The position numbers were made by a program, and so were the translations under genes. From Macrotrachela quadricornifera (Eukaryota > Rotifera > Eurotatoria > Philodinida > Philodinidae), in the NCBI GenBank assembly GCA_022393335.1, contig JAJEKB010021677.1:156063-220062 (forward strand): a DNA stretch of 64,000 nucleotides. The letters run 5' to 3'. Positions 31,913 through 42,935 of the stretch are shown here, piece by piece; within the stretch, counting starts at the first letter, position 1; the number at the start of each line of letters is the position of its first letter. The notes under the pieces are model-generated. The model saw only the letters and a program-made list of their open reading frames with translations. It was not told the DNA's origin and did no database searches.

Positions 31913-33057
31913 TTATTTTTTAAGTGCATGTTCAGCATGCCAAAGTGCTCTTTTATAATAAAATTCCATTGCTTTAAGTCCTTGAAATTTTTCTCTTTGA
32001 TGAATATATTGCCAATAAATAAAAGTAAAATCTTCAATAGCACATAAAATAATTTCATCAACAATTAATTGAAATACTTCTTGTTCAGTTTGAGATGAAA
32101 CTCTTGCTGTTCCACCAGACATTTGTTTCATATATTCTTCAATAAATATTCTCATTCTATCAACATCAGTTATTATTGATGGAGATGATGATGTACAAAA
32201 TGTTGATAAACAAACAGCAAGATCACGCCATAATGTATCATGATTTACATTTTCAAAATCTAATAAAGCAATAACACGATTATCACGTGACCAAACAACT
32301 TTTGATGGACGAAGATTTCGATGTATTGGATAACTACGAATTATATTTGTTTTTTGTTGACGTGATAATGAATCACGTAATAATCGACATAATAATGGAT
32401 AACAACCAACAAAATATTGACTAACTAAATCTATACTAGTTGTTGCTGTTGTATTTGTTGTTGTTGTTGTTGTTGGTGGTGATGATGATTGAGGAATTGC
32501 ATCCTATTTTAATAAGAAAAAAAAAGATTCTTTATTTAAAAAAAAAAAAAAGAAATTAAATTTACAGCAGCTTGTTTAAGTTCTTCAAGAAGATGTTCTC
32601 TTGTTGTACTTCGTTTATTAGTTGCTAATGATGGTGAATGTGTCATTAAAAATTGATGATATTTTGATATACATTTAGCTAATGAAATAAGTTCTTTTTC
32701 ATCAAATAAATGTGATGTATCATTATCAGCATATACTTTTCCATCAATATATTCATATAACCAATATCTACCATTTGCATGAGATTGTCCATTTGCTGTT
32801 GTTATTGGTATTGGTACACGATATTCATTTGAAAAAAATCTATTTAAATCAATTAAATATTGAAGTTCAAAATCAAGAGAATTTATTGATGATGATGAAG
32901 CACTTTTTAATATATATGATGAACCACCTGATGTTGATATTAACCAATTACGTGATGAGACTTTTGATAATGTTATAGCTGTTGTTTGATCAATTGATGT
33001 AAATAAATGTGGCCAATGATATGATAATAGATGTTCAAAATCTTCAGTATTTTCCAT
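31913..33057 (-). CDS. APH-fold phosphotransferase-like protein with altered catalytic loop
   Basis: Two exons, 360 residues. N-lobe: SSRNWLISTSGGSSYILKS supplies the beta strands and Lys expected to hold ATP; NGRYWLYEYIDGKVY is the hinge typical of aminoglycoside/choline/homoserine kinase relatives. The catalytic loop, normally HGDLxxxN, reads H225-R-N227-LRPSK: the catalytic Asp is Asn and the metal-binding Asn is Lys. The following segment VIALLDFENVNHDTLWRDLAV keeps the DFE-type metal Asp and the usual downstream D-L-A. A poly-Thr stretch interrupts the linker (about residues 171-185). Family knowledge: these enzymes phosphorylate small hydroxyl-bearing molecules. The substitutions predict a weak or inactive enzyme. 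It could be of bacterial origin, but this is not shown by the sequence alone. Confidence 0.7.
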
Positions 33058-33227
33058 TAAAAAAAATTTTTTTTTTAATCATAATAATTTAAACATCTAA
33101 AATTTTCTTTTTCTTTTTTTTTTTTGTCAGATCAAATCAAAATAAAAGTCTAGAATGAATAAAACTTTTATTCATATCTCTTAAAAACAAAACACACGAA
33201 ATAGTCTATTAAATAATTAGCTCATTT

Positions 33228-35330
33228 TCAAGCAAATTTAATGCCTTGAGCAAGTGGAAGTTGTTTTGAATAATTAATTGTACTATTAAATAAAAAGAAA
33301 ACAATAAAGAATTTTTTTTTATTATTAAATAATATGTAACAAACCATGTTGATCGTCTCATGTATTGTTTCCATGAATCAGATCCAGATTCTCTTCCACC
33401 ACCAGTATGTTTTTCTCCACCAAAAGCACCGCCAATTTCAGCGCCACTTGTTGGAATGTTTACATTCACCTATATAAAGAAGTAAGAATTAAAATAAAAT
33501 AAAGAAAATTAATATTATTAATTTACAATGCCACAATCCGATCCATTTGGACCAATCCATTTAAATAAATATTCCGGATTAGTAGTAAAGATTGAACTTG
33601 ATAAACCTTGATCAACTTCATTATTCCATTTAACAGCTTCTTCGAATGTCTTAAAAATAAAAAAAAAATTATTATTTGTTTTCTTTTCTTATTTTTATTA
33701 AAATCCAAACTTTGCATTTAAGAACATAAAGTATTGGTGCAAATGTTTCTTGATGAACAATAGAAGAATTATGTTTAAGTTCAGTAACAATAGTTGGTTG
33801 AACATAATTTCCTTTTCGTTCTGTATAACGTTTTCCACCATAAAAAATCTTTCCACCTTCTTTTTTAACTTGTTCTAAAGCTTTTTCATATAATTCAACT
33901 GATTGTTTTGTATGTAATGGTCCATAGAGAACATTTTCTTCAAATGGTTCACCAACTCGAGATTCAATTTGTTCATAAGCATGACGAAGACGTGTTAAAA
34001 CTTCATCATAAACTCCTTCTTGAACAATCTAAGTCATAAAAAAAGAAAAATTATTTTTCTAATATAAAAAAATGAAAAATAAATTTTACAAGACGTCTTG
34101 CTGTTGTACATCTTTGTCCAGCTGTTCCAACAGCAGCAAAAAATACAGCAGGTATAGCAAGTGTAAGATCAGCATCATCCATAATAATAATACAATTATT
34201 TCCACCTAATTCAAGTATTGTTTTACCAAAACGTGATTGAACTGTTTGTGCAACTTGTTTTCCAATTTGACATGAACCAGTAAATGAAACAAGTGGAACT
34301 CTTTTATCTTCACATAATGCTTTTCCAATATCTGTACCACCACATACTAATGATGATAAACCACCTGGTAATGAATTACGTGTAAATACACGTTCAACAA
34401 TTTTTGTTGTTGCAATACTTGTTAATGGTGTTGTTGGTGCACCTTTCCTAAATAAATTAAAATTTATATCAAAAAAAAAATAAATTTTTTTATTATTAGT
34501 TACCATAATGTAACATTTCCACAAGCAAGTGCAATAGCTTGATTCCATCCAAAAACAGCACAAGGAAAATTAAATGCTGTTATTATTCCAATTATACCTA
34601 ATGGATTCCATTGTTCCATTAATATATGACCAGGACCTATAGAAAATATCTTTTAAATAAAATTATTTTTATTTATTTAAATATTACGTTCTGAAGGTAA
34701 AACTTTTCCTTCATACATTCTTGAAAGACCAACAGCATAATCACAAATATCAATAAATTCTTGAACTTCACCAACACCTTCAGGAAGAATTTTTCCCATT
34801 TCCATTGAAATCTATTATTATATTAAAATTTTATAGAAAATAAATATATAAAAATAAAACAAACTAATTTTCCAAGTGGTTGAAGATTTTTTCTTAATTC
34901 ATCACCAATTTGTCGAACAATATCACCTCGTTTTGGTGCTGGAATATTTGCCCATATTTGAAAAGCTTTTGTAGATGATTCAATAGCTCGATTATAATCT
35001 TCAACTGTACCTTGACGAACACGTGCTATTGGTTCATTTGTTGATGGACTTATTGAATCAATCACCTATTAAATATATATATATATATTTATTAATTGAA
35101 AAGATATATTCTATTAAACAAACTTCGCCATTAGCAAACCATTTTCCATCAAAAACACCTAAATTTTCTTCTTCTAAACCTAATTCAGTAAGAAATGGTT
35201 TATAAACTGAATTAGAAATTAAATATTTTGAAGAATTTGTTTGAGAATTTGAAGCCATTTGACGATAAAATAAATTTATATTTAAATGTTTATGATGAAG
35301 AAAACGACGAACTAAAAGAGGAATAACCAT
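33228..35330 (-). CDS. ALDH7A1: Alpha-aminoadipic semialdehyde dehydrogenase (antiquitin)
   Basis: About 540 residues in some eight exons. The N-terminus ([17 protein letters not shown]...) is basic and Asp/Glu-free, consistent with mitochondrial import; an internal Met (RQMASNSQ) could give a cytosolic form. ALDH7 landmarks follow: [57 protein letters not shown], the catalytic Glu in ILELGGNN, the nucleophile Cys in [18 protein letters not shown], and [20 protein letters not shown] at the C-terminus. Family knowledge: it oxidises aminoadipic semialdehyde to aminoadipate in lysine breakdown. The upstream base TTG is not needed; the first ATG at 35328-35330 was used. Confidence 0.92.
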
Positions 35331-35625
35331 ACTCAATACACTTTACAAAATTTCGACCAAGAACAACAAAACAGCTGCTTTGATTTCTTTTAAATTATAT
35401 TTTATTGGTTATTTATACAACTAATCTTTTTTTATTAGAAGAATTTTTTAAAGAAATTTCAATTAGATTTATTTACTATTTATTATTTATTTTTATTAAA
35501 ATTTATTATCTTATATTTATTATATATCTGTATATTACCGACATCTATCAAAGTTTTTATTTCTTTTATTTTCTATTATATAAAATATACACGTGAAAAA
35601 TTACTTGAAGATAGTCAATCCAGAG

Positions 35626-36053
35626 TTATTTTTTCATTTTCAATAGAGATATGAGTGTAGTTATCGTCTTTGGTACTGTTAGCACAGTGGTAATATTTTC
35701 TTCTCTTGATGGCCATTGTGGTGAATAAGTTTTGAATTGTTTAGGTTCACTGATAGTATCCATTATTTCATTACTATCCACAATTTGATTAACAATATCA
35801 ATAAATCGTTTTAATTTTCCAGGATGTCCAGGTCGATCGATTAAAATACACAAACAACGATGATATGATTGACATTGATTAGATTGTCCGTTGACTTAAC
35901 AACTGAAAATGGTACTAAAGGCCAAGCTAAGTGTGCATTACAGCGAGCTTCAGTTACTCGCAGTTCAACAAGATCTTTATTTTCTATCAATTCTTCTACC
36001 TTCGTTACATCAATCGCGTTGCGACTGTTCATAATATAAAATTGCTCAAACAA
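35626..36053 (-). pseudogene. Unrecognised ORF with a frame break
   Basis: A first part (MNSRNAIDVTKVEELIENK ... EARCNAHLAWPLVPFSVVK) runs to about 35895, where its frame degrades to nonsense and stops. A second part in another frame (CQSYHRCLCILIDRPGHPGK ... QFKTYSPQWPSREENI ... LLKMKK) continues to a TAA at 35626-35628. Composition in both parts is protein-like. I do not recognise the family. It lies about 125 bp downstream of the thiaminase-like gene on the same strand, and could be a small gene of its own with an unseen intron. Confidence 0.35.
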
Positions 36054-36179
36054 ATATTAGCCTTTTGATATATGAAACATATAGGAGAAGTCAGAGTTGA
36101 ATCATTTGTATTTTGAAAATATTTTAAAAAAGTACAAATGAATGAAAGCAAAAAAGAAATAAGAAAAGAAAAGAAAAAA

Positions 36180-37521
36180 TCATGGTTTTTCAATGTAATT
36201 TCTAATAGCATCTACCAATTCATGACGAGTTTTTAATACACCTGTATTAGGAAAAGGACTGCCATTATAATTTGGAACATGAAAATAGGATACATAGAAG
36301 CGATTCTGTCGTAATACTGGCTCATTATATGCACTTTTTGACATAGGTAGAAGATACCGATATGGAACAGTAGTTGAAAATGCTTCATTGGCTACTACAG
36401 CTGCCTGCATTTTAGGTGTAGCCATAAATTTAACAAAAGCCTGTGCAGCAGCTAATTTATTTGGTGATAGATTTCGTCGAAATACATAGTCATCTGTAAA
36501 GAAAGTTGGCTGATGGGAGTATTCACCTAATGGTAATGCTTGTATTTTAACATCATAAGAATTTGATATTGGTCCATTTTTAAGAACTTGAAAAAGTCTT
36601 TCAGAATATCCAAACATAGCTCGAGCTTTATAATTAGCAAATAATTTAGCTGCTTCATCATAATCATCCTTAAAAGTTCCATTTAAACATGGATTATTTC
36701 CTTTTGGAAGATTACAAAGTCGAGCAAATGTACGCATCGATTTAAATGAAAGATATTCATATCCATGAAGAGCTTCTGCTTCTGGATGATTAATATAAGA
36801 AGATTGATCTCTATGTGTATCCATCCATATTGCACTCATATCCCAACTAGAATCTAAGTTTCCTACGAGACGATGTGTCACAGGTGAACTCAGGATACCA
36901 TTTACATTATCTGTCTTATTTACATATGCGTCAAGTTCTGCTAACGAATAAATAAGACGTCTATCAGTTATATCACCATGAGTAAAAAGATAGAATGCAC
37001 ACATAAGATGAGGAAAAGCATAAGTTGCCTGATTAACTTGTACAGCTTTATAAGCAACCGGATGCCAATCAACAGTTGATAAACCTGATGATGTATAATT
37101 TACTTGAGGACTAACAAGACCAAGATCAACAAGATCACCCAAAACTATTGAATCAATTTCTACTACATCATATCCCGTTTCATTTGGAGCCAACATACTT
37201 GTTAAAAATGGTAAATCATAAAAATCTTCACTAGTAATTCATTGGACGTAATATAAGATAAGTTCTTGGATAAGCTTTATGAAATTCATTTTGAATAAAT
37301 TGAAGTAAATGTCCATTATTACCATTCCATGGATCAGGCATATATGGAAATGGAGCTACAGTCAAAATTGTATCAAAATGTAATGATTTTTCATCAGGCA
37401 TTTTATTAAAAGTAAAATCTTCATCAATTGGTGACATTTTTGAATAAATTTTCATTTCCACACTATTCAAATCGATCATTAATAGTAGCAATATTATTGC
37501 AAAGAATTTGCTCGTAGCCAT
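36180..37521 (-). pseudogene. Secreted thiaminase I-like gene with one frameshift
   Basis: N-terminal hydrophobic signal peptide (FFAIILLLLMIDL). The mature part resembles bacterial thiaminase I, a periplasmic-binding-protein fold: ILTVAPFPYMPDPW, VVEIDSIVLGDLVDLGL, the Cys in FPHLMCAFYLF at the position of the active-site Cys, the Glu in MFGYSERLF at the position of the catalytic Glu, and PYRYLLPMSKSAYNEPVLRQ. Near 37228 the first frame runs into TAG while the second frame takes over at the homologous position, which means a single-base indel; no splice signals fit. The rest (over 330 codons) is fully open with catalytic residues intact. Family knowledge: thiaminase I splits thiamine, replacing the thiazole by a nucleophile; it is mostly bacterial, so transfer is likely. 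Either a very young pseudogene or a sequencing error. The family assignment comes from remembered motif order. Confidence 0.7.
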
Positions 37522-38296
37522 ATGTTCTTATTTTAGACCAATAACAAAATATTTCTTATCGAAAAACCATACTCAACATTATGCTCAGTCTCTCTTTATA
37601 TATAAAATTTTCTAGACATCAAATGCTTTCATAATAATAAAATAGAACTTAACAATTTGAATATGAATGATTTATTTTTATAAATATCATAAATTTTATA
37701 TCGTCTAAGTACATTTTCGATCTAAGGAAAAAACAATCATTCATTCAAATTAAAATAAGAACTACTATAATATAGATGCATAAAAGAATTTTTCTATCAC
37801 TAAAATATCATATAACAATCTTCGATATCTATATAAACAAACTTAATAAGTTCAGTACAAATATTACTAGAAATTATTTTGAATCCTAAAGATTAATATT
37901 ATTTTATTTATGTATCAATAAAATACAATCTATAATATTCGTAATCATAAATTATTTTACAAATAGAACTCTCAAGATTGTCATTTAAAAATTGTACTTA
38001 AATAAAAAAAACAAAGAAATTAATTTAAATGTACTCGACAAGATAAAATCTTTTTTTTTTATTGGTTTAATATTTTTTATTCCTACCTCTGTCACACCTT
38101 TTTCGCTCTACCATCCGTATAGTGCACATTATGTTTAATTCAATAGGATATGTACGAAATCGAAATCATTTGAGTAAAGATATTTAAAATGAATTTTCTT
38201 TCTTGAAGTATTTGGTAATAAAAAAAAATGAGGAAGAGTTTATTAACAAAACTACAGGACAAGAAAAGAAAAAAAAAAAAAAGAGAAAATGTTTAT
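37522..38296. other. Intergenic, no gene seen
   Basis: AT-rich spacer upstream of the thiaminase-like gene and downstream of the acyl carrier protein gene. A TATA-like TATATATAAAA sequence on the minus strand near 37600, about 80 bp upstream of the thiaminase-like start, is a plausible promoter element. Confidence 0.4.
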
Positions 38297-38782
38297 CTAA
38301 TGATGTGCTCTTTCAGCAGCTGCTTTAGCTTCCGCTAAATATTCTTTTCCAGCTGATACCGGTTCAACATGTTCATAAACATCATATTTGTCACATAAAT
38401 ATTGTATTATATGTCTCGGTGTTTCAAAATGATCTGAATCAACATCAGCAATTTCTGTCCAAAATTCATCTTCTAATGCAGCTGTTATTTCAACAATATC
38501 TAATGAATCAAGACCAAGATCTTGAACAAATTTTGAATCTAATTTTAATGAATTTGGATCAATTTTATCAAATAAACGTAATAAAAGCATAACACGACTT
38601 TCAATCATTGGATAGGTATAATGAACATGTGACCAACGTGATGGAATTTTATTTATTAATATTTTATTATGTTTTTCATTTAAATTAATAAGATTTGATT
38701 TAATTATTAATGAACGAGTTGTTATTAATGGACGAATTAATGTTCCACTACGCATTAATAGACGTATTGTTGATGAAAGCAT
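38297..38782 (-). CDS. NDUFAB1: Mitochondrial acyl carrier protein (complex I subunit)
   Basis: Single exon, 161 residues. The N-terminal 60 residues are basic and hydroxyl-rich (MLSSTIRLLMRSGTLIRPLI), a mitochondrial presequence. The C-terminal part is an acyl carrier protein with the phosphopantetheine attachment Ser93 in GLDSLDIVEI, followed by the acidic helix ALEDEFWTEIADVDSDHFET and HIIQYLCDKYDV. Family knowledge: it carries acyl chains in mitochondrial fatty-acid/lipoate synthesis and is a structural subunit of complex I and of the Fe-S assembly complex. It ends with AERAHH. Confidence 0.92.
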   Translation of the reverse strand: MLSSTIRLLMRSGTLIRPLITTRSLIIKSNLINLNEKHNKILINKIPSRWSHVHYTYPMIESRVMLLLRLFDKIDPNSLKLDSKFVQDLGLDSLDIVEITAALEDEFWTEIADVDSDHFETPRHIIQYLCDKYDVYEHVEPVSAGKEYLAEAKAAAERAHH

Positions 38783-41700
38783 TTTTATATCTTAAAAACA
38801 AAAAAAAACAAAAGAAAAAATATTAGTAATTATTATTGAGATAAATATGAAAGATGATAAGAGATTTTTTGAGAAAAATAAATTAGGGATCAAATAGACT
38901 AGAAAAGTGAATTATATTAATTTTGTATTAAGTTAATACGCTGTCACAATACACATTTAAATAGTGAAGATAAGATACATATATTTTCACATATGATACA
39001 TGTACAAAAACACCATCTTGCCATGTTGCATAAATCCTTCAAAAGGAAGATAAAATTGGAAGATGGCGTTAGTTGCTAAAATTCTTTTTTTTTGGTTAAT
39101 TGTATACAATAAATACCACTAAATTGAGTTTTGGAGGAAATCTTCGAAAGTGTTAACATGAATCTCATCTAATATCTTTATTTAGAATTCTTAAAAGTTA
39201 TTTAACACATTAATACATAAAATAATATATTTTATCGTCTTCTTATTGTTCAATGTATAATTGAATTTACAATGCAAAAAAATAGATAAGATTTTTTACA
39301 TAAATCTTTTCTTATATCATTCTTATTCTTCAACAATATTTATATTGAAGCGTTGTTGATTATAAAGAAAGAATTCCGTTCAATATATCCTAGTGTTATA
39401 TTAGATACTTACTTATTTTAATTGTGGAATATTTTCAATAAATACGCTCAGATAATATATTATAAATATAGTGCAATAGTGATATTATTTTCACTAACTA
39501 TGAATACGAAAATAATACGAAAATAAAGGCTTATATTTTCAAATGATCGACAGTTCAGCCGTTCTCCTGATATTACTAGCATGCAAAATGAGAGTAACTA
39601 TTTTTGTTGACGCTGCTGAGTTTAGAATATTCTATTTCCAATATGAACAACTCTTAAAACATTGTTGAGTGTTCTTTTTTGTATAAAACACTTTCTATTT
39701 CATAATAAAATATTCGTCATATCCATGTAATTTTTCTTCCTATAGTTGATTTATCATGAAGAATTCTTATGTTGGATCTTATACATTAAAAATAATAACT
39801 GAACCTTCTTCTATATATGAGAAAACAGTCGAAGACAAGTATCGCCTTGAATTTCAGATATAGTTGAACGTTTTTCTCTTTTTTTTTCTTTCTTCGTTTA
39901 AGGAATAATAACCATTTTATAAGGACAGTATATTGTTTGGAAGCTGAAATATATCTTTATCGAAAGCACATAAAAAAAAAAGTTTTATCTTAGTACAAAA
40001 TTTTTATTTAGTGCTTAGTCAAACCCGCTACAAAATTTGATGTCGAACTCGAATATCGAACAAGCGTTTGTACTAATTATACAATAATCATCATATTTAA
40101 TAATTCTATGATATCTAAAACATTTCAATAATGTGATAAGGACACATGATAGACATGTATAGAAGAGGTCTAATTTTATCGACAACAAAAAAAAGTCTTA
40201 TTGAACACGTTTCTTTTATGTTTATATTGTCTCTTCAATGCCTACCAAATTTTTTCATCACAAAAAACATGAAATCAAATGAATTTATCTACGTTTCATT
40301 GAACATAGCAGCTTTATCTATGTCATTAGTTTGATAGTATTAAGATCATAATATGTAGAAGAAACTGAATTAGAAACGAAAATAAAGACTGAATGAAGAT
40401 TTTCCTTTATAACTTACGTGATCCCATTGTCATGATTAGGTAAAATAGAAAATATACAGCGTGATCTTTCTTGTTCTGCTCTAACCAATCTTGCTGAACT
40501 ACAATGTAGAATGTAATATAGAGTATGAGACAATACTTTTTATCTTTAATCTCGTAAAATCTATGAAATTGTTGTTTAAAAAAGCTATCTATTTCAATTC
40601 ACTTCTAAATAATAAAATTGTCGTCTTTAATAATATTTAAGTATCAAATTTAGCATAAGTTAATTATATTTCAATATTCGCTAAAATAACTGATGTTGAA
40701 TAAATATAGTAAAAGACACCGCCGGATAAGATCGTAAATCTAGCACCCCTCCAGACAGCGTTCTAATTAGTTTAAAAAGAAAGCTCGGAAATTTTTGAGT
40801 AGTTCTATGTATTTTTTCCTGTAATTTCTTTTTACCAAATTGATTTCTGAGGAGGTATTCTGACTAAGGGGTAAGTGTTATATATTAAAAGATGCAGCAA
40901 ATTTTGCTCTACAATATGGTTATAAATGATCTATATTTAATGCAAAGAGAGAAGATGAAAATCAGTTACATCAATTTATGACAGATATGCGAATTTTAGT
41001 GGTTTTTGAAAAAAATGGTTTCAGTGCAATGTACCGTTCTACCTTGTAATTCAAATGACAAGACTGAAACTTTTCCAGAAATTAGCTCTTGAAATTCTCT
41101 ACAAAATGAGCTAATTTTGATTCAAATAAAAATGGTCCAAAGGGTTCAACCACTTACATACATCTTTGCAATATATTTTTATGAGGATTTTATTGGAAAA
41201 AATGTGTGATAATTATATATTAACACTAAATACGCAATTATCTGATTAAGTTTCGATTTACAGAATTTGAAATAGATTTTATCAGTATCTAGACTTATAT
41301 GATGTCTAATGATTGATCTGATCATACGAATTAATAGACATATATCTTGACCTTACATATTTTGAGGATGTAATATTACTATTCTTTCTTGAAAATTTAC
41401 GTATTAGCACATTCTTGAGATAATTTCAAAATAGTAATGGAAGTAATCATCATGATTTCTATAGTTATTATATCAGGTATTGAAATATAATTTTGATAGA
41501 AGAATATTCGTCTAACTTATGTCAAATTACGTTTTACTCTCTGTATAATAGTAAAGTAGAAGAGTCAGTTATTTTTTAAATAGGTTTTTTGGTACATTAA
41601 GTGATTGCTAATGAGAGTATTGAAAGGAGGTCATTGAAATATATTCAAGATAGTTTTATGATATAAACCACAATTGTTGATTCTAGTTGTCGAATATCTT

Positions 41701-41945
41701 GGATTAGTGCTGATGAATACTCTGAATTTAAACTGTACCATAGGAGTAAGATATTTCTAGATTTATGTGAGTTATGGAGTTCAGTTACTCTATTATGACG
41801 ACTGTAAAATAGAAATTATCCTATAGATTAAGTTTCAGTATGAGTACTCTAGAATTGATATAAGAGAACTTCGTTGTTCACCAGGATATTACTGATTCTT
41901 CTGTTTTTCTTTTTTTTTCTTCTTTTATTTCTCATCTCAATGTTT
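38783..41945. other. Gene-free spacer
   Basis: About 3.2 kb with no exon-like frame on either strand. Its first few hundred bases should hold the acyl carrier protein promoter. No repeat structure was recognised by eye. Confidence 0.5.
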
Positions 41946-42935
41946 TCAAATATACTCAATGGCCTCGACAATTCGTTTTCGACCGAATGATGGTTGAAAG
42001 TCACGCAATCGCGCATATAATAAGTACCAGACAACACTTGTGATATGTCCACAACATCCTAATGTTCGAGCACCTGATCGGCATTGGCAATACCAGGCAT
42101 GATAATGTGTTGCATTCGAATGTCGACTTTGGATGCGGCAACGTAAAATTTCATTATTTTTCGGAGCTACTGGTATTACGAAATCTGCATTTTCATCTAA
42201 ATGCTCTTCGGTATAAGTTTTACTTTGTTTTATTTTGTAAATACCAAAGAATAATGATCGTAGAATATCCAAATCCATTTCTGGAAATTCGATATCTTCA
42301 TCATCAAGGTTTTTTCAATGTGATCGAGTACTAATGAGACCACGACTTATATCATCTTGTAATGTGTTGTTTTTGGATAATCGTTCTTTGATCATTTTCA
42401 GTATCGGCTATAATAGGACCTCTGAATGCATTAAGAGCAGCGGAAATAATTCTTACCATATCACCAAGTTTTGGTAAAAAAGGATTCTCAATCCGATCGG
42501 ATAGAATACGCCATTTCTTCATTCTAGCATGATATGATTCAACGGTCCACCGCACTTTTGTGACGAGGCGCGACTCATTTGCTTCAATTGTACTGTGTTG
42601 GTTCTGAGATTTGTCAAGATAAATTGGACTTTTAACTTCATAACCTAGATCACATTAAGTTTGAATGACGTCCCTGAAATCTCTATCACATATCATAATG
42701 TCCACATAATCACACCATTCTATTAATTCATTTCGTGTTTCAATAATTTGTTGTGCAATAGTTGCATCATTGGCTGTTCCTTGAAATGGGCCAATTGTGT
42801 CGTTCACGTACCCATCAGGAAGGACGAGTGACATGAATTTCACGAGATGCCGACATTTTTCACCAGAGTAAGTGGAACAATTAAGATAATGATCACTGCT
42901 TTTTCCTATATAGATATAGGTACCTGTAAAAATAG
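41946..42935 (-). pseudogene. Decayed DDE-superfamily transposase with Cys-rich tail
   Basis: Minus-strand fragments in order: GTYIYIGKSSDHYL and TYSGEKCRHLVKF, then VLPDGYVNDTIGPFQGTAND and VDIMICDRDF, resembling the DDE_Tnp_4 catalytic core with its first two Asp. RWTVESYHARMKKWRILSDR contains the third acidic residue. A C-terminal part has CQCRSGARTLGCCGH, a SWIM-like zinc-binding motif. An in-frame TAA follows DVIQT near 42660, a frameshift falls near 42400, and a TGA occurs near 42313. A 3' splice acceptor precedes GTYIYI, but no upstream coding exon was found. It is an inactive remnant; terminal inverted repeats were not located. Confidence 0.75.
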
